A DNA stretch of 64,000 nucleotides from Sipunculus nudus (GCA_026874595.1 CM049308.1:49216124-49280123); one strand, 5' to 3'; counted from the first letter of the stretch, positions 1 to 13,767 are shown. A program made the numbers and translations. Notes: generated by a model not told the origin, from the letters alone.

Positions 1-530
1 AAAACCAGGTGAGATACCTGACAAATTTAACTGTAGGGCAGCCTGAAAAACCAGGTGAAATATCTGACAAATTTAACTGCAGAGCAGCCTGCAAAACAAG
101 GTGAGATACCTGACAGATTTAACTGTAGGGCAGCCTGCAAAACCAGGTGAGATACGTGAAAAATTTAGCTGCAGGGCAGCCTGCAATACCAGGTGAGATA
201 CCTGATAGATTTACCTGCAGGGCAGCCTGCAGTACCAGATGAAATACCTGACAGATTTAACTATAGGGCAGCCTGCAAAACCAGGTGAGATACCTGACAA
301 ATTTAACTGTAGGGATGCCTGAAAAACCAGGTGAAATATCAGACAAATTAAACTGCAGAGCAGCCTGCAAAACAAGGTGAGATACGTGAAAAATTTAGCT
401 GCAGGGCAGCCTGTAGTACCAGGTGAGATACCTTAAAGATTTAACTGCAGGGCAGCCTGCAATAACAGGTGAGATACCTGACAGATTTACCTGCAATGCA
501 GCCTGCAATACCAGGTGAAATACCTGACAG
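1..530. repeat. 46-bp minisatellite with splice-donor-like core
   Basis: About 11.5 tandem copies of a 46 bp unit run from the window edge, so the array probably continues to the left. Each unit holds an imperfect palindrome, CAGGT-GAGAT-ACCTG, followed by a TTTAACTGCAGGGCAGCCTG segment. Copies differ by scattered substitutions. The core CAGGTGAGAT resembles a 5' splice site on the plus strand, the same strand as the stomatin exons. No coding potential is seen. Confidence 0.9.
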
Positions 531-3261
531 AATGGCTTCTTCATGTATAGCATTTTGATCATATTTTGTTTACTTTGTCTTCCTTGGCATATTTAAGGAT
601 AGTGATTTATAGTGAAAATTGAAAAAAAATTACTCAAATAAAATTTCAATAAAAGTAGCTGGAGAGTATCTATTAGTACTAGTGCCATTTGTAAACATGT
701 AAACAGCAGGCACTGCAAAACTTACAATAAAAAATTAAAAAAATACTTGCATTAATTGAAAAAAGTAGCCAAGCTTTCTTATATACATATATAAATGTTT
801 TGCTGACAAAATTAGCATAAACATATGTAAATTATAAGTTAAGATTCTTCCATTTTCAATGCTGTGTGTGAAACATTTCCTTAAATATATTACCCTTTAC
901 TGTTCTCACTCACAGGCTCCCTGAAGAACACTCAAGTTTGACAACTAGAAGTCCTTCAAATGGCTACATTCTCTGAAGTCAAACATTGCATATATATTTT
1001 CATTTATAAATTAGTTTTGCCATTAACCTAATGTAAACCTTCTTTGTAGGAACTGTTACTAATATGGTGAATATACAACAAAGCTGAGCAAGATATTGGT
1101 TCTAATATACATGTAATAAGTGTCAGAATGACAAAACCTAAAATTAGTACATAAACAATAAATGGTCACCCATCATAACAAGAGCATGTTAAATATATAT
1201 AATATTGTGTTAACATTTGTGTCTAAGCCAAGGCAAGCATTCGATTTATCAAGCAGAAGATTAATAATAAGACCAAACATGTCACATTTTGATGGATCTG
1301 TAATGTGTGAGAGAACCAGCCATTAATGGAGGTATTGCAGACTGTACAAGCATTAATTCAAGTCTCTCGTTTAAAACACAATAGTCCAGCAACAGCACCT
1401 GACTGATAACTGTCTTCATAAAGTATCAAAAAAGAACAAGTCTGCAAATTTTATCACTTTATACTTTCTAAAAGTTGTATTTTGCCCTACTCAGAATGTA
1501 AATTGAAGTACAGGATATGGAAACCATACAGTACCACAAACATAACATCTAGTATTGATAAGGAAATAAGTATGGTAGAGTATTCAAGCTGAGTGTCATA
1601 TCCCTACAGTGATGTGTTATAATTCAAACTACCAGTATATCCCAGTGAAGTGGGTAATTTTCCATGACAAGTCTTTATTTGCCAGTCTATTTTATAAAAC
1701 TATTCAAGGTGTGGCACCAATCACAGACAGAGCTGGCCTGCCCACGTAGATCAGTGTTGTGTACTGTTGTTTAGGTGGGGTGTGAGGGGAACATGCTGAG
1801 AGAAGCGTGACTCTGGTCATAGAAGGTCCTGTGTTAGAACACATATTTACACATTCTGTTATGACACATAATTTCCATTACACTGGTCGTATGATAAACA
1901 CTCATGTGACTAATGATTATTCTGAAGGTAGCTTGATAAAAACAGATCTACGTATGAATGCCATTAACACTTCGAGCCACTGAACTTGAGTTGTTAACTA
2001 TGGAATAAATCTGATTGCCTGCATTATTTGCTCTCGTACCCTGGGACTTAACCACTTTATCCCTTTTTGTGCCTAACATTGTTAACCTTGTTTTTACACC
2101 AGTACACTAATGCATTATTCAGGATTCTAAACTTAGAAACAGAATTATTTAAAAGGGTAGGGGGTCTGGATTTCACAGCAATTCAGCCCATTAACCCATG
2201 TAAAAACATGACATGGACAGCTGACTCATCTACCACATTGATATATACCACTCTAAAACACTTGAGATATATGTGAAGCATATCAAACCAGGATTCCTGG
2301 TGTGCAGGGGGCTCATGTACTCAGCAATGTTAAAGTTCACAGATTTAGGACAATGAACAACCTTCCATTACACATGTTATGACACAGTGTTTGTAGAATA
2401 CTCTGGCGGTGTGTGTCACTATTGTGTCTGCCATAAGAATTAACACCTTGATGTGTCCTGTGTACATCATCAGAAATGCCTGCTGAATCTCTTGAAAGGT
2501 TTGAGCTTGACTTTGAAAGAAAACGTATGTAAAGGCATTCTTTCATTAAAGCTTGATATTTCTTTATTTATGTGATCAGCACATCTTTGGCTACAACATT
2601 AAGAATGAATGGTTTAGATGGTAATTAGATCAGGTGAGCTTTAATATCAGGGAATGAAGGGCCAACAGTAGTTAACTTATTTGTGCCTTAATATCACAGA
2701 GCAGATAGCTGATGGTAGGTATTGACTAGATATCCTATCTGTATTGGAAGTGGGAATTTCCAAGTGTTCCGCAATACTACAAGTTCACCGAGTTGGTGTT
2801 TATGAAACCTGTACTCTGTCCATGTTAGAATTTAGAGGTTGTTTCATGTAACATGCTCTTCCAGTGGGTCCAAAAACATAAACAGTTCACCACATTAATT
2901 ATATTCATAATTGTGTTTTTCCTTTTCTGTATTACATTCTGCAGTTGGTTAATAGAAATAGGACTGGAGTTGGTTCTGTTAGAATATGATCCTTAACCTT
3001 TGTACAACCTGTTAAATTCCTGGGCTCTGCTGTCATTGATACATCACAGAATATTACCTGACCAGGATGTAAATGTCAGGTTGAAGACTTGCAGTGTGTT
3101 TCCTGGCCAGGTTATAAACAGGGGGTTCCTTTATATAACATGATAATACTGTGAGAAGGGGGCCCTGTATATTAGTAGCAGCATATAATACTGGTCAGGC
3201 CCTATACAATATGTTACCTGAGCTGTTACCTGGCTGAGCTGTTGATCAGTATGTTACTTTT
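531..3261. other. AT-rich non-coding stretch, no gene seen
   Basis: This is AT-rich sequence with only short ORFs (69 residues at most), none resembling a known protein. No clear transposon end, RNA gene or tandem array was recognised. It could be intron or intergenic DNA upstream of the stomatin exons. Confidence 0.6.
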
Positions 3262-3480
3262 GCTGGGCTGTTAACATTACATTACCTGGGCTGTTAACAT
3301 TACAGTACCTGGGCAGTTAACATTACATTACCTGGGCTGTTAACATTACATTACCTGGGCTGTTAACATCACATTACCTGGGCTGTTAACATTACATTAC
3401 CTGGGCTGTTAACATTACATTACCTGGGCTGTTAACATCACATTACCTGGGCTGTTAACATTACATTACCTGGGCTGTTA
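3262..3480. repeat. 23-bp minisatellite, about 9.5 copies
   Basis: The tandem unit is 23 bp, with core CCTGGGCTGTTAACATTACA. Copies are nearly identical, differing mainly by ATC versus ATT and one CAGTTAAC variant, so the expansion is recent or homogenised. Each unit contains GTTAAC, and the array is flanked by unique sequence. Confidence 0.92.
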
Positions 3481-4435
3481 GCAGCAGGGACAGATGAAGC
3501 AGATACACACCTTGATAATCAATACTGACAATAGTTCTGTCATACAGAGAACCATCACCTAGCAACACTCCCTCCAGGCTTGTAGTTTAAGAGTTGGCTT
3601 TTTATTTGTACTTAAGTGTGTCAGATATGCAGGACCACTGTGAAGGATAGATAATTAAAATAACTTTCAACTAAGAAGTCCAGGTAACAGACAGGGTAGT
3701 GGTGATCCTAAGTATTGTCAATTAAATAAAGGAACTTGTTTTGTTATGTATATTTAAATGATATAATATTACATGATTTATTTTATTTTTAAGGTTAACC
3801 TATAGGCTTATAACCTCTAAATGACAGAGAAAGTGGACAGGCACTACATAGTGAGGTGTTTGTAATCCATGATTTACAGACTTTATTGACTTTTTTTTAA
3901 GCTTCAGTGTTTTAATAGTATCCCTGAGATTTAACAAAGAAAAGAAATTCCTTAATGATCAGCTGATTTGTATGTCATCCAGGTCCTATGTATAATACAG
4001 GAATAAGCTTCTGACCCTGTGTAAATGTAATACATGGTGGTAGTGGTGGTGGGGGGGGGGGGGGGGGGTGTGTGTGTGCAGTGTTTACTGATTGTTTGCT
4101 GAGTGACCATGGCAGTGTTGTTCATTAATCAATATGTCTGCTGACTGGCATTCACAATGTCACTGCTGAATCAAGTACATTATTATGACAAGAATAAAGG
4201 GGACCCAGTCTGTCTGTGGCCATATGAAGGTAGACCAGAGAGAAAATCATTATGAAGGAGGCCGGTTGTAATTCCGCCTGTACTACATGAGCACTGGAGG
4301 TCATTCAGTAAAGACCATCAGCCTCCCTAATGGCTGATCATTCTGCCCATGTTACTGATGTTGTATAATAGTATTATATATTCTAAATAGTCTTGTTGAA
4401 GATTTCCACTGTTTAAACATTATGAATGACCACAC
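3481..4435. other. Non-coding stretch with an 18-G tract
   Basis: Mostly unique AT-rich sequence. The one notable item is an uninterrupted run of 18 G at 4051-4068, preceded by GGTGGT repeats and followed by (TG)5. No gene was recognised. Confidence 0.6.
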
Positions 4436-5480
4436 CGTTATGCTGAGGGGCTATTGTCATCACCCAAGCTGTCCGTCTGTTCCTCTGTCCGTCTGGTGTC
4501 CGTAACCTTTTACCAAGTGAGCCGGATTTAATAGATAAAATTAAACCTCTATTTCTAAAAAAAGGATGAAAATTGGGATATATGTTTAGGGAAGAAAGAA
4601 AAATCAGAGAAGATCCAGAATCTTACCGGGGCCAAATGAGAATTCTCATTTTTTTCTGTTGAAAATAAGGATAACTTAATTGTATAAATTTATTCCTCTT
4701 ATTCTAATAAAAAAATGAAAATTTTCATTCCTCCCAGGAAGAATAAGAATTCTCATTCATCCATTAAATATTTCTGATCTCAAATTCTCATTCTTTCCTT
4801 GACATATACATTCGGTATATGACACATTTTTTAGGAAGTCTTCTAAGCTAATGCAGTCATGCTTTTTCCATATAGATCTATCTGGCTGTCTGGCTCTGTG
4901 ACCAACAGCTGCCTGGTCATCAGTTAACAGTCCTGTCTGTCATCATGGTCAGTTGGCATCAGTAGGATATCTTGTGAATCTGATAACTTTTGAAGCACTC
5001 CATATTTTCCTGTAAAATTTGAATTGTTTAGAATGATGTTTATACCAAATTGTCAGAATATTTAAAAAATTGTAATGTTGACCTTTTTCTTCAAGGTAAA
5101 ATCTGTGGAAATCTAATTATTTTGAATCCCGGTAACTTCAGAAGTTCTAAATCTGTTTTTTTTTAAATTTTGACATATTAGATGATTCTACTATGGTCTG
5201 AGATGGATTCCAAAAAGTATGAGTTCAAATCTGCAAAATTTAATGGTTGTTATGACCATTACATCTTTTGATACACTGAAGATTTGTCTTTCAAATTTGA
5301 CCAGATCAAAAACTGGTTAGACAAGCCATTCTAGTTGATCATGAATTGTTTTATCATTTCCTTAAGACAAGTGGTGCCACATGTAATTTTTCATTTTTTT
5401 AGGAAACTATTTTTACCTGTAATTTGAGACAGTCAGTGACAGCATTTGTGTAACTTCTCATTTCTAGGTTTATCTGGTGT
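4436..5480. repeat. Probable degenerate interspersed repeat (GTCCGTC-type)
   Basis: It begins with a segment rich in CTGTCCGTCTG and TCCGTAACC, like the 5' parts of the family A repeats elsewhere in the window. A second GGTGTCCGTATTAGG block lies near 5470. Boundaries and orientation are unclear; this is called only from the phrase-like similarity. Confidence 0.3.
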
Positions 5481-7369
5481 CCGTATTAGGAAACCACAAA
5501 AACCACACCTGATTGTCCCAGAGGAAGTGATAATAGTTTGTATCTCATGCTTCATTTATTTGTATGAATAAGAGAGCCGTATAAATTCAGGTAATAAAAA
5601 GTGGAATTTTTTTAATGTAAAATATGCATTATTTTGAAGCATGACTCATATATTGGAACATTGGAAATGACTGTACTTATATTGTTTGTAAAAGTTGGCA
5701 CATAACTCTGTATCAAACTTTGTATAAATAAAGATTTGTTTTCTTCAGTGACATCCCGTCAGTACATTACTCATTAGTATTATTCCTTAAATGTAAGGAC
5801 CTCACCCAGCCAGTGCATGTTTTAACAGCTGAAGCAGTCTGGAATATCAGGAAACTTGCTGTTATCTGACAGTATTTATGGATAAGGGATGACATCTCAG
5901 TGTTAACTAACTTTAGTGAATTGTTTGCATATGAAAGACATTTATGTTTAATAAATGGGAGTTACAGGGAGCTTGCACTAGTTCTAGGTCAGTCTCAGTT
6001 GACACCAATGCACTCAGTGACGACCAAGATGGAAGTGGTCCAGCAATGCCCTTGGTATTGGGGGTCTGGCATTTTCTGGATTGATTTTCTGTTTTTCATC
6101 TCTGCAGGCAGTGTCTACCGCAGTGATGCAGGCTGTGGGCAGGCTTTATGTGATAGATAAAAATAAACAAAATTCAATATCCCTACAAAAACTGGGCCTT
6201 TTAATGTTAAAAAAATGAGCTTTTGAAATAAATATTAGCAACAATGGATTGAGATTTCTTTCAAGAGGGCATATTAAATTTTAAATCACAAGTGAAATAT
6301 TAAAATTTATGGATTGAAAAGTTCCCATAATGGTGTTCCTTGATGTAAGTTTGTAATGATGGCCATTATATATGCAAATCAAGACAAAATTCATAATGAT
6401 TAAGAGAACTTATATTTGTAACTTTAATCATTTTAATCATCTTATTCTAATGTTGTTTGACTGATTGTTAATGTTTTCTGTGAAGCTGCTTTTTAGTGAC
6501 CTTGAATCAAGATTCTCTGGTTGTTTGAGTTTTAACCGACTGGTGTATTTAGTCTGGATGTTCAGCCTTGTTTAGACAGGAGGAAAAAACTTGCTTTCTT
6601 AAACATAATAAATATGAGATCTATGAGCTCAGGCAAACTGGTTAAACATAAAGCGTGTATCATGGGGACCTGTGAGGGTCTCTAAAGAGGCAGGAGAAAG
6701 TTGCTGGACCACTGATTGAGATAATGAACATTACCAGCTGAGGAATGGCAATATCAGATGCCGTCAGTTCAGGAGATGTAGGGACAGAATGGAGATTTGT
6801 TGGTTGACAGCCTCCTTAGAGAGATCATCCAGAAAGATCAAATAACACAGCAGCCAGTTATTGGACCTGAGGGACTTTGTCCTCATCTCCAAGATTATAA
6901 TATAAACATTACAAGGGGAGGCTGAGTAATGGTTAATTTGATGGAATAATGAATGATTAAAGAAGATCAGGCATATAGTAACCTGCTCAAGTCGAAAATG
7001 TATCACTCAACAGTGTCAACAAGCATGATACTCCCCAACAGAAACAGGGCCTGTTAAATATTTACCATGACAAAGTGACAAATTGACTTCATACTGAGGA
7101 AGAGTAGGCTTGCTGATGATTATATTGGAAGGTTTAAACAGCTGCTGATGGTCATTCCTGTCATGTTATCTCACCTGTCTCACAGCACAGAAAGGAATAA
7201 ACATTTTATTTCACAGCAGCTGGCATTGATGTGGCAGTTATTGTGTTAATTTCACCCTGGCCTCAAATTTATGTAGATAAAGCAAGTAGTACTATGTTAG
7301 ACTTACAGAAAATCCCGCATCAACATTGAATCAATGAATTCCTTCCATGTAAATGTAAGAAGCTAGTTC
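5481..7369. other. Non-coding stretch, no gene seen
   Basis: AT-rich sequence with no recognised coding or structural feature. A polypyrimidine tract and CAG near 6105 are followed by a short open stretch (GSVYRSDAGCGQ), but this is not similar to any family I know and has no convincing donor. Confidence 0.5.
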
Positions 7370-8936
7370 CTTGCAGTCACAGTTCTGATTTTTTTGCGAA
7401 TCCATGAGCTTATGCAATGGTGCAGCTTCTTGCGTCTATGCATTGTTGTCCGTGCATTGAGCCTCCGTGCGTTGTGTGTATGTGAACCCATACTATCTCG
7501 AAAATGGCTGTAGCTAGCATCACCAAATTTTATGCATGAATCACTCATCTAAAAAACTATCAGACTTTGTTAAATTTTTGGCTATCTGCATTTATAGGGA
7601 AAATGCTTAAAAACCTTAAAAAATCTTCTTGAAAATCTTCCAGCCAAACTGTCCAATATTTCACAGAAATAATTCCAGAAACAGTCTCTCTCAAGTTTGT
7701 TCAAATGGTTCCAGTTTGGCAGTTTTTGGCCGAGTTACTGGAAGTTGAACTTAGTCATCTGTCCAAAAAAGCATACTAAAATTTCAGTCTCAGAAACGGC
7801 TGGAGCTATCATTACCAAATTTTATGCCAATGTTGGTCACATGAGTCATATCTGAAGTTGAGGTATTGGTGGTGCCATCTGCATCAGCCTTTTTTGTACA
7901 GGGGTCATCATTGCCTGTATCTTACTGATGGTTACAAAAAACTTCATCTCTGAAACCATTTGACAAACTATTTAATATTGCACAGAAACGATCCTAGGGT
8001 TGTTTTTTTCAAATGGTCTCTGTTCAGTGACTTTTGGCTGAGTTATTGGAAGCTGAATTTAGTCATATGCCATAACAGCCCATTTTAGCTCAGTGGCTAA
8101 AAAGATCTTCTCAAAAACCAATAGTCAGCCTGGATCTATTTATAGCTTTGGCAGACTGGCAACTATCAGATTAGGCAACAGGTCAAGAGCTCACTCAGTG
8201 TAGCCAGGTATAGGTCAAGAGTTCACTCAGTGCAGTAGCTCCATTTTATATATAGCTTTGGCAGACTGCCCACTGTACCAGATTTGGTACTGTACCAGAC
8301 CACCAGATATAGCTTTAGCAAACTGCCAACTGTGTCAGATAATGCAACAGGTCAAGAGTTCACTCAGTCTAGCCAGGTACAGGTCAAAAGTTCACTCAGT
8401 CTTGCCAGGTGCAGGTCAAAAGTTCACTCAATGCAGTAGCTTGAGCCCGCAATTTGTCACAGTTCACTCGGGGCAACTGCCTTTCTCACCTAAGCCTGGT
8501 CAGCCCAGTGCATCAATATCGAGAAGTTTGATGTATAAGCCTGATATTTTGACCTGTCTATGCATGTTTGATGGCTTTCTTGTTCACATGATAGGTGTCA
8601 CCACCTACAATGACTTTGCATAGTGTATGTGCCTGCTTATTTCTCCAGAGAGATTTGATATATCAGCCTGAAATTGGACATATTTATATATATCATAAAG
8701 CTTTGTCTTATACAAGACGGGTGGACCCACCTAAAAAATTTTTGTGTATGTCCCTGCATATTTCTCAGGAGCAGATATCAGTCTGAAATTGGGCATATGT
8801 ATGTATCTCTGATACCTCCGTCTTACACAAGACATGTAGGCCTACTTGAAAAGTAATAGCCCAGCATTGAAGCATTAGCCTGGTGTATAAACCATTGCAC
8901 AGGTTTGCATTAGGCCTGTAGGCTTTGTTTTTAGAT
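7370..8936 (+). mobile_element. Family B Helentron/HINE-like element, shorter copy
   Basis: The copy begins near the phrase GAGCTTATGCAATGGTG and ends with CACAGGTT (8898-8905) and the near-palindrome TAGGCCTGTAGGCTTTG. It shares order and sequence with the split copy at 44395-59430. Shared segments are the 'ACGGCTGGAGCTATCATTACC' type block, the GTTCACTCAGTGCAG repeats (8160-8440), the TTTGATATATCAGCCTGAAA tandem units (8590-8830) and the terminal hairpin. It is non-coding, so presumably mobilised by a transposase supplied elsewhere. Helentron assignment is by structure only. Confidence 0.55.
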
Positions 8937-9774
8937 CCCATATTTTTTGTGTCGTATAATTTCACTGGTTTAGAAAAGCCTGATATAACATAGATTAATC
9001 TAGGGCTTATGCGAGAGCCCTGATTCTAAGTCAAAGTGAGCCTGCTCAAAGTCCTTAAGAATCAAAGTGAGCCTGCTCAAAGTCTATAAGAATCAAAGTG
9101 AGCCTGCTCAAAGTCCTTAAGAATCAAAGTGAGCCTACTCAAAGTCCTTAAGAATAAAAAAGAGCAGGCTGATATTATATTAGTGGCTTGTCAGAGACAA
9201 TTTGGAGTGACTGGTTTATTTAACGCTAATTATCGGATGATGATTCATCTTGTCATTAATCACACTCATCATATACATGTACACTTTGTACTGTGTTGCA
9301 GAAATCACTCAGCCAGACGAATCCTGCATTAATATGTCCCAAAATAATTTAACATCGTCCACTTAAACATCAATTAAACATCGTAAATGTCTGGAGTATT
9401 TTCTGGTGAACTTTGTCGTTGGGACAGAATGACACTAGAGGGATTAAGAGTTGGTTCCCATGTACTTTATTTATGGTTGTGTCTTCATTGAATGGTTCCA
9501 GTTGGACATCGGATTACAATTGTTAGAAGTTGTGTAGGACTGTGTGACCTTGCATTTAAGTATTCATAAAATGATGTTAAGGGTTAAAAGTTTACCCTGT
9601 GGTATTGTGATGGTATACTGATGGTACAAAAGCTAAATTACACTCAGTGGTACATCTGAACAATTTAACAATTTACAGGCAAATGTCCTAAAAGTACATT
9701 TGACTTGGAGAATAAATAGCTGTTTCAGAATTAAGGCTCTTTTTATTTCCCAACATTAATACCAAAAGAATAAA
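8937..9774. other. Unique non-coding spacer
   Basis: Apart from the four-copy 31 bp array, this stretch holds no recognisable gene or element. Confidence 0.5.
9032..9155. repeat. 31-bp tandem repeat, exactly four copies
   Basis: Four copies of a 31 bp unit beginning CAAAGTGAGCCTGCTCAAAG, with one to three differences per copy; 4 x 31 = 124 bp. The array lies in unique sequence just downstream of the family B element. Confidence 0.93.
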
Positions 9775-12105
9775 ACAAGAGACCCAGGGGTCTAATGTTC
9801 ACTCTGTGAATTACTGTGCAATTTGGCATGTGATTAAAAAAAATGAATGTGAAAATACCATTCATTCCTTTCCAAGTAGACATTGTCCTATTGCACAAGG
9901 TAGGTGGCGTCACCTATCTGGTTTATGAGAAAACTTTCCAAGATGGCTGCACATGCCAAATTTCAGACCAATACTCCTTAGATATGAGCAATTTTCACCC
10001 AAAGCAAATGTATGAATGGACACCACAGGAAAATGATTGCAGATGGGGCCACCAGTCTTGTTTACGAGATGGAGGTGACAAAAATCTATGGACATGCACA
10101 ATTTCAACCCAATACACTGAACAACCACTAAGACGAACAGATGGCAAATGCAAAGTTGGACACTCCGCAAAAAGTATTGTAGGTGGCACCACCTGTCTGG
10201 TTTACAAGGAAACTTGTCAAGATGGATGGACATGACAAATTTCAGACCAATACATTGAACCAGTCCTGAGATATGAGCAATTTTCACCCAAAGAAAATGT
10301 ACACATGGATGCCACAGGAAAATGATTGCAGATGGCATCATCAGTCTTGAGTGTAAGTCTGAGGAGTCCAAGATCTATGGACATGCGCAATTTCAGGTCA
10401 ATACAGCAAATCATTCCTCAGTAAAAAGGCATTAAGTTATTCTATAAAAACAGGAAGGTAGGTGGTCCCAACTGTCTGGTTTACTAGAAAACTTTCCTAG
10501 ATGGATAGACATGCCAAATTTCAGACCAATACCAATAAACCACTTCTGAGATATGAGCAATTTTCACCCACAGCAAATGTACCGAAGGATGCCATGGGAA
10601 AACGATTGCATTGAATACAAGATGGCGGAGTCCAAGATCTGAATATGCAAAATTTCAGCTAAATATGTTGAACCACTCTGGAGATTGAGGGTTGTTATAT
10701 AAAAGAAACCCAGGTTTGTACTGCACAGAAAGGTTCTCCATTGTTACCTACAACTACATAGGTGAGGGAACAAATATGCCAGGTTTTGGAAAGATCAGTC
10801 CAAGGGTCCTAGAGGAGTTTTTGTGGATTATAACAAATAAATAATGACATATTTTGGATAAAAGCAGAAGACACCATTACAGCCTGCTGAAAGTAGCTAA
10901 ACAGGTGGCACCACCTGGAGATCAAAATCATTAAGCAGTCACATGAGAAAAATTCCTGTGAAATTTGAAACTGAAGGCTGCAACAGTTCCTAAAATATTT
11001 GGTAACAGACAATACATCCTGTATGGAAACACATCAAGTTGTCAAATTTTGCAATTGACACAATTTGAAGTTCCTTAGATATGCCATCTTGAAAATGACT
11101 TGGATGAATTTATACTCAAATTATTCCCCTTCCTCTAAGGAACTGTTGACTATGATATGAAGGCCAAAATATCAATACTTTGTGACTTATCTTGGAAAAA
11201 GCAGAAAAGACCATTTTGTCCCGCAGAAAGTAGGTCAACACAGGTGGCGCCACCTGGAGGTCAAAATCATTTAGCAGTCACATGATCAATATTCCTGTGA
11301 AATTTGAAACTGAAGGCTGCAGCAGTTCCTAAGATATTTGGTAACAGACAATACATCATGTATAGAAACACATCAAGCTGTCATATTTTGCGATCGACAG
11401 AATCTGAAGTTACATAGAGATGCCATCTTGAAAATGACTTGACTGAATTTATACTCAAATTATTCCCCTTCCTTTAAGGAACTGTTGGCTATGAAATGGG
11501 CCAAAATATCAATACTTTGTGACTTATCTTGGAAGAAGTGGAAAAGACCATTTTGTCCCGCAGAAAGTTGGTCAACACAGGTGGCACCATCTGGAGGTCA
11601 AAATCATTTAGCAGTCACATGATCAATATTCCTGTGAAATTTGAAAATGAAGGCTGCAGCAGTTCCTAAGATATTTGGTAACAGACAGTACATCATGTAT
11701 AGAAACACATCAAGCTGTCACATTTTGCGATCGACAGAATTTGAAGTTCCTTAGAGACACCATCTTGAATATGACTTGACTGAATTTATACTCAAATTAT
11801 TCCCCTTTCTCTAAGGAACTGATGACTATGATATGAAGGCCAAAATATCAATACTTTATGACTTATCTTGAAAGAAGTTAAAAAGACCATTTCGTCCCGC
11901 AGAAAGTAGGTCAACATAGGTGGCGCCACCAAAAGCTTATTTTTGCATGTCCATCCCATGATCAGTAATTCTGCAAAGTTTCATGAAGGTAGCTGCTGTG
12001 GCTGTTGAGATATTTGGTAACAGACGGTGGACTGTTGACAGTAGACCATGGACAGTAGACGGCGGTCACTGCGCCATGGCATAAGTTCACAGAGTGAACT
12101 AAAAA
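9775..12105 (-). mobile_element. Family D Helentron/HINE-like element (minus strand)
   Basis: Read on the minus strand, the element starts TTTTTAGTTCACTCTGTGAA at 12105 and ends with a GACCCCTGGGTC near-palindrome (9781-9792) and TCTTGTTTT. A perfect 14 bp subterminal inverted repeat is formed by 9797-9810 and 12086-12099. Internally there are two tandem-repeat blocks. Block one is about 278 bp x 2.7 (9900-10660); block two is about 338 bp x 3 (10905-11930). Most units contain a GGTGGCGCCACC-type palindrome. No transposase is encoded, so it is non-autonomous. End structure matches family A (T-rich start, subterminal inverted repeats, 3' palindrome, TTGTT). Confidence 0.65.
10905..11930 (-). 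repeat. About 338-bp tandem repeats inside family D
   Basis: Three units recur at about 10912, 11243 and 11578. Each opens with a CAGGTGGCxCCACCTGGAG-type palindrome and contains the phrases 'AGCAGTCACATGATCAATAT' and 'TTGGTAACAGACAATACATC'. Units are 85-95% alike by eye. The block ends at 11919-11930 with an exact GGTGGCGCCACC. Confidence 0.85.
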
Positions 12106-13767
12106 TGAGATTTATACAATGTGTATTTTAATCTTGGGCGGTCTTGGGGGTCTAGCAGATCATAGATTGGGCAGCATTAAAGATTCGCCTGAAGTTAGTC
12201 TAATCAGATATTGTTTAATTAAATATATAATTATTCAGCGGTTTGCAGACAAGAGTTGTGTTGTACACCTGTATAGTCAGTGTGTGGAGATAACAGGTTT
12301 CAGGGTTAGAATTAATTTCAAGGGAAACCAGAAAAAGCAGTCCTTTATTTGGTTTCCGAGAATTTATGTATGGCTGTAGGATCAGTCCAGTAATCAAACG
12401 CCACAACCGGAATGGCCTGGGGCCTGGCCGGATCCTACGTCCCTTCACCGCCAGAATCCAGCATATTGATCCATATCAGAGGTAGAGGCTTCAGACGGTA
12501 CCCTCTCAGTGGATGTAGATTGAGGTCAGTCTGTGGAATATAATGTACACATGGCTAGTCTCTCCAGTGCTGTATTGTACTCACACAATGCCCACCCTGT
12601 CTCCATAACTGCATGCTTTCTAACCACACTGTGTGATCTGGTCTCCTCTTAACACTCCAAGCGTGAACACACTGGTACACAGTGACCATGCAGTTTATTC
12701 TCACACACGTATACTTAAAGGCTATATGTGTGAACACATTATTCTCATGTGGAAGGTTGATTGTATACAGTCCTGAAGGGTAAAAAAAATGGGCGGTATA
12801 ATTATTTAGCCAGTTTTTAATATTCCTGAAGACTTATTTATACATTAGTATTTCAAAAAACATTTAACAAAAATGTTCAGTTTCAAGAGCTGCAAGAACA
12901 TTAAATCATCTCATCATCTAAGCAGAAAAGTCCTAATGTCCCTTAACCTAGATCATTACCAATATTTAATAGGGTATTCCTCTGCATGATGACCAAGACT
13001 TCCACAAAATTTGGCGGAAATTAGGTTTAATCAAGGTAAAAGACAAAAAAATACAACAGACACCAGTGAAAACATGAGTGAAAAGAGTGTTGAACTTTGA
13101 ATATGTGTTACTTTGACATTTAATATAGCTGTCTGCTGTAGCGACAGAGACAGAAACTGGGACAAATCAGCCTGTTCTTCAACATGGCATATTGCATACA
13201 TCAAGTGCCTGATATATTCCCCTCATGCTGGCTGGCGGGTCCGAATGCCTGCCAGTCTTACAGATAAACCACATTACTCCCAGCCTCTCCGATTGGACCT
13301 GTGTCTTCAGCAGAGCTATCTCACTCCCAGCTTACTGCAAGATAAACACAGCAGGGCCTGCCCAAGCAGGTTTTCTCTAAACGCTGGATATTATTTCAGT
13401 GTTAACAGTATTTGTGTTAATGTCTGTTACTAACATTACAGGCTGCATAAAATAATTAATATATCTGGCACTACCTGATCATTAATATTAATGTTCACCT
13501 GCATACCACTTTTTAGTCTGTGTAAAGCATTACAGCAGTTCAAAGGCATGTGACACTTTAATATGCGTAATGAATAAGACTACACCATGCTAAATTAGAT
13601 TTACCCAAGCAGAGCATGATAATCTAAGTTAAAAAAGGTAAGATGGTTACTATGGTAACTAGCATGGGGAAGTATTCAGTATCCAAAGCAGCTGAAAAGA
13701 TTTCCTCCTTTAGAATTAATGCAGACATGTATTAATTAAAATATGCAAAATCCCTGTATTGATTTTT
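12106..13767. other. Non-coding stretch, no gene recognised
   Basis: Contains a 106-codon ORF (13113-13433, plus strand) with no family resemblance, signal peptide or coding-like context; I do not call it. A 77-codon minus ORF near 12215-12448 is also unrecognised. No repeat ends were seen. Confidence 0.45.

Noticed and set aside
1-530. CRISPR-like regular repeats
   Set aside because: Units abut without unique spacers and the DNA is eukaryotic; it is a minisatellite.
9843-10414. ORFs of 65-153 codons on both strands
   Set aside because: They arise from the 278-bp tandem repeats of the non-coding family D element and repeat with the unit.
13113-13433. 106-codon plus ORF
   Set aside because: No similarity, no domain, no splice context; length is compatible with chance.
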